This document shows positions 1 to 7,458 of a stretch of DNA of 25,453 nt, piece by piece. A program made the position numbers and the translations under genes. The stretch lies in assembly GCA_050486445.1 (NCBI GenBank), contig JBJHDH010000038.1, forward strand, positions 1-25,453, in the 5' to 3' direction. How positions within the stretch are numbered: position 1 is the stretch's first letter; each line of letters opens with the position of its first letter. The notes under the pieces are model-generated. The model did not search any database. It was not told the DNA's origin and was given only the letters and a program-made list of their open reading frames with translations. This stretch comes from Euryhalocaulis sp050486445 (GTDB lineage Bacteria > Pseudomonadota > Alphaproteobacteria > Caulobacterales > Maricaulaceae).

Positions 1-209
1 CGGAGACGTTCCGGCAAATCCACGCGCGGGGCGCTCAAAGGGGGCGCACCATACGTACCAGAACAGGAACACCCGCGTTCCCCGCGGGCGCCCCGCTTCC
101 CTCACCCGCCGATGCGGCCTGAAGCTGAGGCGTGAAAGTGGTTCATAGCCCGGCGGCTAAACCGCGCGGCGCTGCAAACGCACGTCTGCAAAAAACACCA
201 ACGCTATCC

Positions 210-240
210 CCCCGGAGCGCGCGTTCGCGCGCATCCGGGG
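210..240 (-). terminator. GC-rich hairpin, possible terminator
   Basis: CCCCGGA (210-216) pairs with TCCGGGG (234-240), and the inner GCGCGCG (217-223) pairs with CGCGCGC (226-232) past a single bulged base. On the minus strand a run of six T follows about 15 nt after the stem. The T run is too far away for a textbook intrinsic terminator, so the role is uncertain. Confidence 0.3.
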
Positions 241-249
241 CCCAGAGAA

Positions 250-291
250 ACTGAATCTGAAAAACTGAATCTGAAAAACCGAATCTGTCAG
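250..291. repeat. Three tandem 14-nt repeats
   Basis: ACTGAATCTGAAAA occurs at 250-263 and again at 264-277. A diverged third copy (ACCGAATCTGTCAG) follows at 278-291. The array sits between two hairpins that share the same outer stem sequence. No function is evident. Confidence 0.7.
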
Positions 292-302
292 AGCAAATCA
301 GG

Positions 303-330
303 CCCCGGATACGGCGCGGCCGTTCCGGGG
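303..330 (-). terminator. Strong hairpin downstream of the OmpA-like gene
   Basis: CCCCGGA (303-309) pairs with TCCGGGG (324-330), and ACGGC (311-315) pairs with GCCGT (319-323) around a GCG loop, with one bulged T at 310. The stem begins about 30 nt after the minus-strand stop codon at 360. It lacks a U tract, but its position suits the end of the two-gene minus-strand operon. Confidence 0.45.
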
Positions 331-359
331 ATAAGGGAGGGCCTGGCGCAGCCAGCCGC

Positions 360-1349
360 TCAGCGCGCGTCCAGCTTCAGTTCGATGCGGCGGTTGCGGG
401 CATAGGCGGTTTCGGTCGTTCCGGGGACCAGCGGATGATTCTCGCCGAAACCGGCGGCGACCAGGCGGCGCGAAGGCACGCCCCGCTGCTCGAAATATTT
501 CACCACGGAGATCGCCCGCGCCGCCGAAAGCTCCCAGTTGGAAGGATATTCGGCGGTGGCGATCGGGCGGCGGTCGGTATGGCCGTCGACCCGGATCACC
601 CATTCGATGTCGTCCGGGATGCTGTCCGAAATTTCCAGAATGGCGGCGGCGATGGCGCCCAGCTGCCCCTCGCCCCCGGAATTCAGCGTCGCCGAGCCGC
701 TGCCGAACAGCACATCGGTCTCGAACACAAAGCGGTCGCCGACCACACGCACATCGGTGCGGCCGGAAAGCGCATTCATCAGGCTCTCGAAAAACTCCGA
801 GCGATAGAGCGCCAGCCGCGCCACCTGGCTGGCCAGCGCCTGGTTCAGCCGCCGGCCGAGATTGGCGATCTCGGCCTGCTGTTCGGCGTCGCGCGCCTCG
901 GCCGCCTCCAGCGCCTCATTGAGCCGGGCAAGCTGGGCGTTCAGCGCCGCGATCTGCTGGTTGAGGAGGGCCAGCTCATTGGCCTGCTGCTCGGTCAGCT
1001 CCTCCGCCTCCTCAAGCTGCACCGACAATGTGCCGGTGCGCGCCTCGGCCGCGGCCAGCGCGCTTTCGGCTTCCGCCAGGCTCGCCCGCAGCGTTCCCAC
1101 AGAGACGCGAAGCTCCTGATTTTCCGCCTGCGCCGCCGACAATTGCTCGGCCAGGGCGGCGAGGCGGGCGCTCAGACTCGCCACCTCCTCGTCGCGCTCG
1201 TCCAGCGTGGTGGCCAGCACATATTGCGCGATCACGAACAGCGACAGCAGAAACACCAGAACAAGAAGCAGCGTCGCCAGCGCGTCGACGAATCCCGGCC
1301 AGTGGTCGCCGGATTCGGCGCGTGCGCGCAGCGTGCGCGGGCTGGTCAT
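360..1349 (-). CDS. OmpA/MotB-like peptidoglycan-binding membrane protein
   Basis: A 329-aa inner-membrane protein expected to anchor to peptidoglycan and partner the ExbB/MotA-like channel encoded just upstream. There is one N-terminal membrane helix (about residues 19-45) with an Asp in FVDALATLL, where MotB carries its proton-binding Asp. A long Ala/Glu/Leu-rich coiled coil (about 45-190) follows, then a C-terminal OmpA domain with DGHTDRRP, a SNWELSAARA-type segment and NRRIEL. The ATG at 1349 was chosen because GAGG lies 6 nt upstream and the membrane helix then begins at the usual distance; a longer frame reading to 1451 would overlap the upstream gene and adds only low-complexity Arg/Pro sequence. 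It is 22 nt from the upstream gene, so they are co-transcribed. Family assignment is firm; the physiological role (motor, envelope energisation or other) cannot be told from sequence. Confidence 0.88.
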   Translation of the reverse strand: MTSPRTLRARAESGDHWPGFVDALATLLLVLVFLLSLFVIAQYVLATTLDERDEEVASLSARLAALAEQLSAAQAENQELRVSVGTLRASLAEAESALAAAEARTGTLSVQLEEAEELTEQQANELALLNQQIAALNAQLARLNEALEAAEARDAEQQAEIANLGRRLNQALASQVARLALYRSEFFESLMNALSGRTDVRVVGDRFVFETDVLFGSGSATLNSGGEGQLGAIAAAILEISDSIPDDIEWVIRVDGHTDRRPIATAEYPSNWELSAARAISVVKYFEQRGVPSRRLVAAGFGENHPLVPGTTETAYARNRRIELKLDAR

Positions 1350-1371
1350 GCGTCGCCTCGCCGGCCGGGGG

Positions 1372-2400
1372 TCATCGGTCTTCTTCGAGGGCGCGGCGGC
1401 GCACCCGCTCGGCGTCCTCGCCCGCCGCGGCCGCCGCGATGATGCGGCCAAGAATGCGCAGCTCGTTTTTCAATTCGCGCACGCCCTGCTCCTGCCCGGC
1501 GTCGGCGCGCTCCAGCCCCCGCGCAATGCCGGCGAAAATATCGCGTTCGCGCGCACGCCCCTCTTCCAACCGGGCGATGACGCTGGCCAGCCGGTCCAGA
1601 TTCTCCGCCGTCTGCTCCAGCAGCGCGCCCATATAGGCCGGCGCGCTGGAATCGCCGGCGGCGGGCCCGGTGGCGCCGACGCGCGTCACCCCGGCCATCC
1701 ATTCCTCGATCTCGTTATAGAAGCGGTTCTGCGCCTGGTTCGCCTGAAGATCGAGAAAGCCCAGCACCAGCGAGGCGGAAAGCCCGAACAGCGAGGACGA
1801 AAACGCCGTGCCCATGCCGCCAATAGAGGTGCTGAGCGCGCCCATCAGATTCGACAGAGCGACATCGCCGCCATTCGCCGATTGCGACATGGCGCGCACC
1901 GTGTCGCCCACCGCGCCGACCGTGATGATAAGGCCCCAGAACGTGCCGAGCAGACCCAGAAAGATCAGCAGCCGCACCGCATAGCGCGTGATCTCGCCCG
2001 CTTCCGCCATGCGCGCGCCGATGGCGTCCAGAATCGCGCGGGCGGACGCGGCAGGCAGATAAAAGGCCCCGTCCGGCCGCTCCTGCAGCAGCGCCCCGGC
2101 CGGGGCGACCAGCGAGGGCGGCCGGCCGAGCCGGGCGAAATCCTCGCCCCTTCCATAGCGGCGCAGCCAGTTCGCCGCCGGGGTGATGGCGTAGACCTGC
2201 TGGAACACATAGGCGACGCCGATCAGAAAGACGCCGACGATAAAACCGTTGATCGCGTAATTGGCCTGAAAGGCCGAAACGATCACCGGCCACAGAATGA
2301 AGAGACCGAGCCCGACCAGCGCCAGAAAGCCGGCCATGCGCGCCCCATAGGGCCCGGCGCCGGTAAAGCGCAGCGTCGAATATGCGGACGTTCTGGCCAT
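1372..2400 (-). CDS. MotA/TolQ/ExbB-type proton channel family protein
   Basis: A 342-aa inner-membrane protein with hydrophobic helices near residues 14-35 and 42-60 and further helices around the LLIFLGLLGTFWGLI segment and the STSIGGMGTAFSSSLFGL segment. These last two are characteristic of the MotA/TolQ/ExbB channel family: the LGTFWGLI turn, then the Gly/Ser-rich helix. The C-terminal part (after about residue 250) is a charged, probably coiled cytoplasmic tail. The ATG at 2400 has GGGGAG 5-6 nt upstream; the ATG seven codons earlier lacks such a site. The partner OmpA/MotB-like gene follows after 22 nt. The pair resembles ZorA/ZorB in general type, but no Zorya effector genes lie beside it. 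Likely a chromosomal envelope or motor-type complex; the substrate is unknown. Confidence 0.87.
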   Translation of the reverse strand: MARTSAYSTLRFTGAGPYGARMAGFLALVGLGLFILWPVIVSAFQANYAINGFIVGVFLIGVAYVFQQVYAITPAANWLRRYGRGEDFARLGRPPSLVAPAGALLQERPDGAFYLPAASARAILDAIGARMAEAGEITRYAVRLLIFLGLLGTFWGLIITVGAVGDTVRAMSQSANGGDVALSNLMGALSTSIGGMGTAFSSSLFGLSASLVLGFLDLQANQAQNRFYNEIEEWMAGVTRVGATGPAAGDSSAPAYMGALLEQTAENLDRLASVIARLEEGRARERDIFAGIARGLERADAGQEQGVRELKNELRILGRIIAAAAAGEDAERVRRRALEEDR

Positions 2401-2532
2401 ATCGTCTCCCCGGGGCGTCATCCCCTGCCGGTGTGCGCAGCTTGAACAAAGCCGCGCAATTGGGCGGATTTCGGGCGCAGCATCGCAGGCCCGGACCCGG
2501 AAAGAAAGGAAAGAGGCTGTCCGGAAAAGGCG

Positions 2533-3204
2533 CTACCGCGCGGCGGCGGCGGCCTGCGGCTTGCCGGCGTACATGGCTGCATCGGCGCGCGCCAGCAGCT
2601 CGTCGGCCGTCTCGCCCCGCCGCCAGGCGCAGGCGCCCCAGGCCGCGCCGACGCGATGCATGGTCCCGTTCACCGCGGCGGGCCGGGACTGGATCAGATC
2701 GGCGAGCTGCCCCGCCTTGGCCCGCGCCGAAACCAGATCGGAGCGCAGCAGGATGACGCCGAACTCGTCGCCGCCCAGCCGCCCCACAATGTCGGAATCG
2801 CGCACATGCTTGCGCAGCAGGCCGGCAATATGGGCCAGCACGGCATCGCCCGCTGCGTGACCGCAGGCATCGTTGATCGCCTTGAAGCCGTTGAGGTCGA
2901 AAAACACCACGCTCAGCGGCTCGTCATAGCGTTCGGCCAGCGACACGGCGCGCGCCAGTTCCCGTGCGAAAGCGCGGCGGTTGAACAACGGCAGCAGCGG
3001 ATCGGAATCGGCCAGCGTCTCCAGCTCGCGGATCTGGCCGCGCAGCCGCTCGGTCTCGCCGCGCAGCCGCTCGATCTCCGCCAGCATGTCGGAAAGCCCC
3101 GCCGGGGCGCCGTCATTGCGCGCAGCGACAGTAAGGGCGGGCCGCGGCGCTGGCCGTGCCGGCTCGGGGTTGCGGGCGGGATCGGGGGACGTCCCCATGG
3201 CCAT
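2533..3204 (-). CDS. GGDEF-domain diguanylate cyclase (small, soluble)
   Basis: A 223-aa cytoplasmic protein predicted to make cyclic di-GMP from two GTP. Residues 1-35 are Pro/Ala-rich and probably disordered. Residues 40-65 form a Leu/Glu/Arg heptad coil of the signalling-helix type. The catalytic domain follows: DSDPLLPLFNRRAF, then FFDLNGFKAIND (101-112), the intact GGDEF signature (144-148) and a late DAAMY segment. The inhibitory I-site RDSD (135-138) sits exactly five residues before GGDEF, so product inhibition is expected. No sensory domain is visible. The ATG at 3204 has GGAGG 3 nt upstream; an ATG at 3198 would place GGAGG 9 nt away and may be the true start. It is divergent from purE, with two CtrA-like sites in the shared upstream region. 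Confidence 0.92.
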   Translation of the reverse strand: MAMGTSPDPARNPEPARPAPRPALTVAARNDGAPAGLSDMLAEIERLRGETERLRGQIRELETLADSDPLLPLFNRRAFARELARAVSLAERYDEPLSVVFFDLNGFKAINDACGHAAGDAVLAHIAGLLRKHVRDSDIVGRLGGDEFGVILLRSDLVSARAKAGQLADLIQSRPAAVNGTMHRVGAAWGACAWRRGETADELLARADAAMYAGKPQAAAAAR

Positions 3205-3234
3205 GCGCCTCCGGCTGTTCCTGCGGCGAAAAGG

Positions 3235-3280
3235 TTAATCCTTTCTCAAGTTTCGGCTGACGCGGTTAATAAAGCGTCAA
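3235..3280. promoter_or_regulatory. Two tandem CtrA-like sites (TTAA-N7-TCAA)
   Basis: TTAA at 3235-3238 is followed after 7 nt by TCAA (3246-3249). The same pattern recurs at 3266-3269 and 3277-3280. The two sites are offset by 31 bp, close to three helical turns. The alphaproteobacterial cell-cycle regulator CtrA binds TTAA-N7-TTAA; both sites differ from it at one base. They lie between the diguanylate cyclase start (3204) and the purE promoter. Binding is inferred. Confidence 0.4.
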
Positions 3281-3289
3281 TCGCCGCGC

Positions 3290-3317
3290 TTGACGGGGCT
3301 GGGCGCGCCCCTATTCT
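3290..3317 (+). promoter_or_regulatory. Sigma-70-type promoter of purE
   Basis: The -35 TTGACG (3290-3295) and -10 TATTCT (3312-3317) are separated by 16 nt. This predicts a transcript start near 3324 and a leader of about 64 nt before the purE ATG. Confidence 0.55.
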
Positions 3318-3387
3318 CGCGCGCTTTCCCGGCGTGGGGCGGACCTTCCCGCCAGATCGCCGGACGCAGGCTTCTGGACGCAGACAT

Positions 3388-3876
3388 ATGACCGACGCGC
3401 CGCTGGTCGCCATCATTATGGGCTCGACCTCGGACTGGAAAACCCTTTCCAGAGCCGCCGAGACGCTTGAGACGCTCGGCGTGCCGTTCGAGAGAAAGGT
3501 CGTCTCCGCCCACCGCACGCCCAAACGGCTCTATGAGTTCGCGCAGGAGGCCGAGGCGCGGGGACTGAAAATCATCATTGCCGGGGCCGGCGGCGCGGCG
3601 CATCTGCCGGGCATGGCGGCCTCGATGACCCGCCTGCCGGTGCTGGGCGTGCCGGTAGAGTCGAAGGCGCTGAAAGGTCTGGATTCGCTGCTCTCCATCG
3701 CCCAGATGCCGGCCGGCGTGCCGGTAGGGACGCTGGCGGTCGGTGAGGCGGGGGCGGTGAACGCCGCGCTGCTTGCTGCTGCGATCCTGGCGTTGTCCGA
3801 CGCGGCGCTGGCGGCCCGGCTGGAGGATTGGCGCGCGCGCCAGACCGATTCCGTGCCGCTGGAGCCGGCTGACTAG
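3388..3876 (+). CDS. purE: N5-carboxyaminoimidazole ribonucleotide mutase PurE
   Basis: A 162-aa cytoplasmic enzyme of de novo purine synthesis that converts N5-CAIR to CAIR. Class I PurE motifs are in order: MGSTSDW near residue 11, the catalytic-loop SAHRTP near 41, the Gly-rich AGAGGAAHLPGM near 67, and a VPVGTLAVGEAGA-type segment in the last third. Its length matches the usual 160-170 aa. The ATG at 3388 is the first start consistent with the family N-terminus (short, then VAIIMGS). purK begins 4 nt after the stop codon, so both enzymes acting on carboxyaminoimidazole ribonucleotide are translated from one message. Confidence 0.97.
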   Translation: MTDAPLVAIIMGSTSDWKTLSRAAETLETLGVPFERKVVSAHRTPKRLYEFAQEAEARGLKIIIAGAGGAAHLPGMAASMTRLPVLGVPVESKALKGLDSLLSIAQMPAGVPVGTLAVGEAGAVNAALLAAAILALSDAALAARLEDWRARQTDSVPLEPAD

Positions 3877-3880
3877 GCGA

Positions 3881-4975
3881 ATGCTGAAGCCAGGATCGAC
3901 GATTGGCATTCTGGGCGGCGGCCAGCTCGGACGCATGCTCGCCTTCGCCGCCGGCGCGCTGGGCTTCGATGCGCATATCTACACACCCGAAAAAGACAGC
4001 CCCGCCGCCCGCGCAAGCGCGAAAACGACCGTGGGCGCCTATGACGATCTGGCGCTGGTGGCTGAATTCGCCGCCGGATGCGCCGCCGTCACCTATGAAT
4101 TCGAGAATGTGCCGGCCGCAACCGCGCGCGCGGTCGAGGCGGCCGGCGCGCCGCTGCGCCCGGGCGTGCTGGCGCTGGAAACAGCGCAGGACCGGCTGGC
4201 CGAAAAGCAGTTCGCACAGCGCGCCGGCATCGAAACAGCGCCCTGGGCCGCGCTTGGCGGCGCGGCGGACCTCGCCGCCGCCGCCGCTCTACTGGGCGAA
4301 TCCGGCAAGGGCGTTCTGAAAACGCGGCGCGAAGGCTATGACGGCAAGGGCCAATGCATGGTGGAGGGAGCGGACAGGCTGGAAACAGCCTGGGCCTCGC
4401 TCGGCCACGCGCCTTGCGTGCTGGAGGGCTTTGTTGCGTTCCGGCGCGAAGTGTCGGTCATCGCCGCGCGCGGCGCTGGCGGCGCCATCGCCTGTTACGC
4501 CCTGTGCGAGAACGAACACCGGAATCATATCCTGCATCGCACGCTGGCCCCGGCCCCGGCGGACGCAGACACAGCCGCACAGGCGGAAGCCATTGCGCGG
4601 TCGCTGCTGGAGGGACTGGATTATACCGGCGTGCTCACCGCCGAATTGTTCGAAATGCCGGATGGCCGCCTGCTGCTCAACGAATTCGCCCCGCGCGTCC
4701 ATAATAGCGGCCACTGGACCATAGAGGGCGCGGCGGCCAGCCAGTTCGAACAGCATATCCGCGCCGTGGCCGGCTGGCCGCTGGGCGATCCCTCGGCGCT
4801 GTTCCGCTGCGAGATGGTCAATCTGATCGGAGATGACGCCGCAGGCTGGGCGCAGCTTGCCGCCGAGCCCGGCGCGCACCTGCATCTTTACGGCAAGCGC
4901 GCGGCGCGGCCGGGCCGCAAAATGGGGCATGTCACACGGCTGTCTCCGCTGAGCCCGGCGTCCGGGCGGAACTGA
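3881..4975 (+). CDS. purK: N5-carboxyaminoimidazole ribonucleotide synthase PurK
   Basis: A 364-aa ATP-grasp enzyme that carboxylates AIR with ATP and bicarbonate to give N5-CAIR, the PurE substrate. The N-terminus shows the family GILGGGQLGRM motif (about 9-19). It then has TYEFENVP, the ATP-grasp segment around KTRREGYDGKGQ, and EFRREVSV-type residues seen here as FRREVSVIAARG. The metal/ATP-binding NEFAPRVHNSGHWT motif lies in the C-terminal half. Length is standard. The start lies 4 nt after purE, a normal coupled arrangement. Nothing is missing or truncated. Confidence 0.97.
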   Translation: MLKPGSTIGILGGGQLGRMLAFAAGALGFDAHIYTPEKDSPAARASAKTTVGAYDDLALVAEFAAGCAAVTYEFENVPAATARAVEAAGAPLRPGVLALETAQDRLAEKQFAQRAGIETAPWAALGGAADLAAAAALLGESGKGVLKTRREGYDGKGQCMVEGADRLETAWASLGHAPCVLEGFVAFRREVSVIAARGAGGAIACYALCENEHRNHILHRTLAPAPADADTAAQAEAIARSLLEGLDYTGVLTAELFEMPDGRLLLNEFAPRVHNSGHWTIEGAAASQFEQHIRAVAGWPLGDPSALFRCEMVNLIGDDAAGWAQLAAEPGAHLHLYGKRAARPGRKMGHVTRLSPLSPASGRN

Positions 4976-5004
4976 GCTGGGAAGCCTTCAGATCCGGCGC
5001 CGCT

Positions 5005-5175
5005 TCAGTGCGGGCGGCGCAGGGTTTCGATCTGGTCCTTCAGCGCCAGCTTCTTGCGCTTCAGCGTCACCAGATGAAGATCGTCCGAGCCGGGCCTCCG
5101 CGTCTCCGTCTGGATCAGGTCGTCCAGCGCACGGTGACGGTCATCCAGTCGGTCAAGACGGTCTTCAATGGCCAT
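5005..5175 (-). CDS. YdcH/DUF465-family small protein
   Basis: A 56-aa, highly charged helical protein. It has the typical pattern of this family: an N-terminal RLDRLDDRHRALDDLI helix, then LHLVTLKRKKLALKDQIETLRR. The LKRKKLALKDQI segment is the recognisable DUF465 core. The ATG at 5175 has GGAGG about 6 nt upstream, which favours it over the in-frame ATG at 5220. It is convergent with purK (29 nt apart) and divergent from a second member of the same family at 5347. The molecular function of the family is not established. Confidence 0.85.
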   Translation of the reverse strand: MAIEDRLDRLDDRHRALDDLIQTETRRPGSDDLHLVTLKRKKLALKDQIETLRRPH

Positions 5176-5346
5176 GGCGGCCCTCCATGATTGGATATAG
5201 AAGCCCGGAAAGTGAACCACAGGCGCGGCGCGCTGTCACATCACAAACTGCGGCCCGCTCCGCCAGATAATCCGGCCGCGGACCGAAGGACATTTTGCGT
5301 CCGTATCTTGCGTTGTAGAGTCCGGCGGAACGGGGCGGAGTATTTT

Positions 5347-5556
5347 ATGGTTGCCGATTTGGATGAGGATCAGGCTCTCCGTCTGCTACAGGAATTGCGC
5401 GCCCAGCACCGTGCGCTGGACGAGGAGGTAGCCATGTTGACCGCAGAATCGATGCCCGATCAGCTCAAGCTGATGCGGCTGAAACGCCAGAAACTGGCGT
5501 TGAAGGATCGCATCTCGCGGCTAGAGGATGAAATCCATCCAGACATCATCGCCTGA
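5347..5556 (+). CDS. YdcH/DUF465-family small protein, second copy
   Basis: A 69-aa charged helical protein with the same core as its divergent neighbour: QHRALDEEVAMLTAE, then LKLMRLKRQKLALKDRISRLED. The two share the LKRxKLALKDxI motif but differ elsewhere, so they look like diverged paralogues. The ATG at 5347 was chosen because GGGGCGGAG precedes it and the family N-terminus starts there. It ends 22 nt before the convergent phosphatase gene. Function unknown; alphaproteobacteria often carry such genes in pairs, so this is ordinary for the group. Confidence 0.82.
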   Translation: MVADLDEDQALRLLQELRAQHRALDEEVAMLTAESMPDQLKLMRLKRQKLALKDRISRLEDEIHPDIIA

Positions 5557-5578
5557 TGGATGGCCGCTGTGCGGCTGG

Positions 5579-6376
5579 TCAGGCGTTCGCCGCCGCGAGC
5601 CGCTCGCGAAGACGGGCCAGAACAGTCTCCCCGCCCGCCGCGATATTGCCGGTGAACACCGGATCGGCGGATTCGCTGTCGAGATCGGCGAGAAAGCCGC
5701 CCGCCTCACGCACCAGCACCGCGCCGGCCGCCGTATCCCAGGGCGCCAGCCCGCGCTCCCAGAAGGCGTCGAACCGGCCGGCGGCGACCCAGGCGAGATC
5801 CAGCGACGCGGCGCCGAACCGGCGCACGCCGGCGACATGCTGCGTCACTTCGAACAGCTCTTTCAGAAAGCGTGCATGGCCGGGACGGCCGTGAAAGGGG
5901 ATGCCGGTGGCGATCAGGCTGCTCTCCAGCGCCATGCGCGCCGAGACACGCAGACGCCGCTCACCGACATAGGCGCCCTTTTGCCGCTCGGCCCAGTAGA
6001 GATCGTCCTTGGCCACGTCATAGACCACGCCGGCATGGAGCGCGCCCTCGCGTTCCAACGCGATGGAAACGGCGAAATGCGGGATGGCGTGCAGAAAATT
6101 CGAGGTGCCATCAAGCGGATCGACAATCCAGCGATGCGACTTGTCGGTTCCCTCAACCTCGCCACGCTCCTCCATCAGGAACCCGTATCCCGGGCGCGCC
6201 GTGGACAGCGCCTCGAACACGATCTGCTCGGCGCGCCGGTCGGCGGCGGAGACAAAATCCGCCGGTCCCTTTTTCGAGACCTGGAGATTCTCCACCTCGC
6301 CGAAATCGCGCGCCAGACGCCTTCCGGCCTTGCGCGCCGCGCCAATCATCACATTCAGAAGGGCGGAAGGCTGCAT
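5579..6376 (-). CDS. suhB: Inositol monophosphatase family protein (SuhB-like)
   Basis: A 265-aa Mg-dependent sugar-phosphate phosphatase of the inositol monophosphatase family. The metal-binding motifs are all present: the Glu in GFLMEERGE (about 66-72), WIVDPLDGTSNF (83-94) with both Asp residues, and WDTAAGAVLVREAGG beginning at 213. The early KGPADFVSAAD segment is typical of proteobacterial SuhB. Length is normal. The likely reaction is hydrolysis of myo-inositol 1-phosphate or a related monoester; in E. coli SuhB also acts in rRNA antitermination, and whether that holds here is unknown. It lies 68 nt downstream of efp on the same strand and is probably co-transcribed. Confidence 0.92.
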   Translation of the reverse strand: MQPSALLNVMIGAARKAGRRLARDFGEVENLQVSKKGPADFVSAADRRAEQIVFEALSTARPGYGFLMEERGEVEGTDKSHRWIVDPLDGTSNFLHAIPHFAVSIALEREGALHAGVVYDVAKDDLYWAERQKGAYVGERRLRVSARMALESSLIATGIPFHGRPGHARFLKELFEVTQHVAGVRRFGAASLDLAWVAAGRFDAFWERGLAPWDTAAGAVLVREAGGFLADLDSESADPVFTGNIAAGGETVLARLRERLAAANA

Positions 6377-6444
6377 AAAAGTCTCGATGTCCTGGATCGG
6401 CGGAGAGGGAACCGCCCCTGCGAGCGGCGGCGCGTCAGGCGTCC

Positions 6445-7014
6445 CTAGTCCGCCCGGCGGACATATGAGCCGTCTTCGGTGGCGATCACCACTTTCTCAC
6501 CGGTCCCGACAAAGGGCGGCACCGCGGTGCGTACGCCGTTGCTGAGTACGGCCGGCTTGTAGGAATTGGCGGCGGTCTGGCCCTTCACCACCGGCTCGGT
6601 GTCGGCGACCTCCAGCGTCACATGCTGGGGCAGGGTCAGGGCGATGGGCCGCTCTTCATGGAATTCGATGGTCACCGTCATGCCGTCCTGGAGATAGGAG
6701 GCGCTGTCCTCGCCCACCCAGTCCTTGGCGAGCTCGATCTGTTCGTAGGTGCCGGCGTCCATAAAGGCCAGCGTATCGCCGTTGTCGTAGAGATACTGAT
6801 AGTCCTTCTGCTCCAGACGCACGCGCTCCACCGTCTCGCTGGCGCGGAACCGCTCGTTCAGCTTGCGGCCATCGATCAGGTTTTTCATCTCCACCTGATT
6901 GAAGGCGCCGCCTTTGCCGGGTTTCACATGGTCGGTCTTCACCGCCACCCAGATCGAGCCCTGGTGCTGGATCACATTGCCGGGGCGGATTTCATTGCCA
7001 TTGATCTTGGCCAT
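6445..7014 (-). CDS. efp: Translation elongation factor P
   Basis: A 189-aa protein that binds ribosomes stalled on consecutive prolines and promotes peptide bond formation. The N-terminal KOW-like domain has the modification loop HVKPGKGGAFNQ with Lys34 at the position modified in other bacteria. The OB-fold domains follow, with LMDA-type residues (here AFMDAGTYEQIEL) and the C-terminal GQTAANSYKPAVLSNGVRTAVPPFVGTGEKV region ending in DGSYVRRAD. Length is canonical. No EpmA/EpmB or EarP gene lies in this window, so how Lys34 is modified cannot be judged. Divergent from tRNA-Leu; suhB-like follows on the same strand. Confidence 0.97.
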   Translation of the reverse strand: MAKINGNEIRPGNVIQHQGSIWVAVKTDHVKPGKGGAFNQVEMKNLIDGRKLNERFRASETVERVRLEQKDYQYLYDNGDTLAFMDAGTYEQIELAKDWVGEDSASYLQDGMTVTIEFHEERPIALTLPQHVTLEVADTEPVVKGQTAANSYKPAVLSNGVRTAVPPFVGTGEKVVIATEDGSYVRRAD

Positions 7015-7148
7015 ACGGAGCTCGCCTGAACAGATAAAGGGTTGGCGGGTCTATCCTTCACACGGCCCGGCCGGTCAAGCGGCCCCGGCTGCGCCGGGTC
7101 CGCGGCTGGGCTTCCGGGGGTTTCCTGCCGGAAGGGCGCACAGGGTCG

Positions 7149-7176
7149 TTGACGGGAGGGCGCGACGGTCTTATGT
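7149..7176 (+). promoter_or_regulatory. Promoter of tRNA-Leu
   Basis: TTGACG (7149-7154) and TTATGT (7171-7176) are separated by 16 nt. The predicted start near 7183 lies about 19 nt before the mature tRNA. Confidence 0.55.
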
Positions 7177-7201
7177 CCGCGCCTTCTTCTTACGCGCCTG
7201 T

Positions 7202-7288
<87 letters not shown>

Positions 7289-7335
7289 AATCACGGTTTT
7301 GGGGCGTCCGACGAAATCCGAAAAACAGCCATAAG

Positions 7336-7365
7336 AGCCCGGAATTCCGGGCTTTTTTTATTTTT
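7336..7365 (+). terminator. Intrinsic terminator after tRNA-Leu
   Basis: An 18-nt perfect palindrome (AGCCCGG, AATT, CCGGGCT; 7336-7353) is followed by a T-rich run, TTTTTTT-A-TTTTT. This is a textbook rho-independent terminator. It lies inside the island, so the element supplies the tRNA with a terminator and shields the integrase gene from read-through. Confidence 0.85.
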
Positions 7366-7391
7366 GGGCGTCCGGGGTTGTCCGGGGCGGA

Positions 7392-7432
7392 TTGTTGGTA
7401 TCCTGACGATTTGTTGGTATTTTTGTTGGTAT
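7392..7432 (+). repeat. Left arm-type integrase sites (three TTGTTGGTAT copies)
   Basis: The decamer TTGTTGGTAT occurs at 7392-7401, 7411-7420 and 7423-7432. The last two, with the bases between and before them (7409-7432), are identical to 16253-16276 at the other end of the island. Position just upstream of the integrase start suggests integrase arm binding and autoregulation. Confidence 0.7.
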
Positions 7433-7458
7433 CCGAAACCGGGACCAACACCGCGCCC

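Larger units (their letters stand above)
1..359. other. Intergenic region, no gene seen
   Basis: I see no credible coding region here; open frames in this stretch lack a ribosome binding site and recognisable protein features. It holds two GC-rich hairpins (210-240 and 303-330) and a 14-nt tandem repeat between them (250-291), described separately. It lies downstream of the minus-strand gene that ends at 360. Confidence 0.6.

Noticed and set aside
360..2400. The ExbB/MotA plus OmpA/MotB pair as a Zorya (ZorAB) defence system
   Set aside because: No ZorC, ZorD or ZorE-like gene is adjacent, the pair lies outside the island among housekeeping genes, and such pairs are common on alphaproteobacterial chromosomes.
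435..2445. Long plus-strand open frames opposite the OmpA and ExbB genes
   Set aside because: They are antisense shadows: Arg/Pro/Gly/Ala-rich, with no domain and no ribosome site, produced by high GC codon bias.
7392..7432. TTGTTGGTAT repeats as a promoter or replication iterons
   Set aside because: The same 24-nt block occurs next to the opposite attachment site and there is no replication protein gene, so integrase arm sites explain them better.
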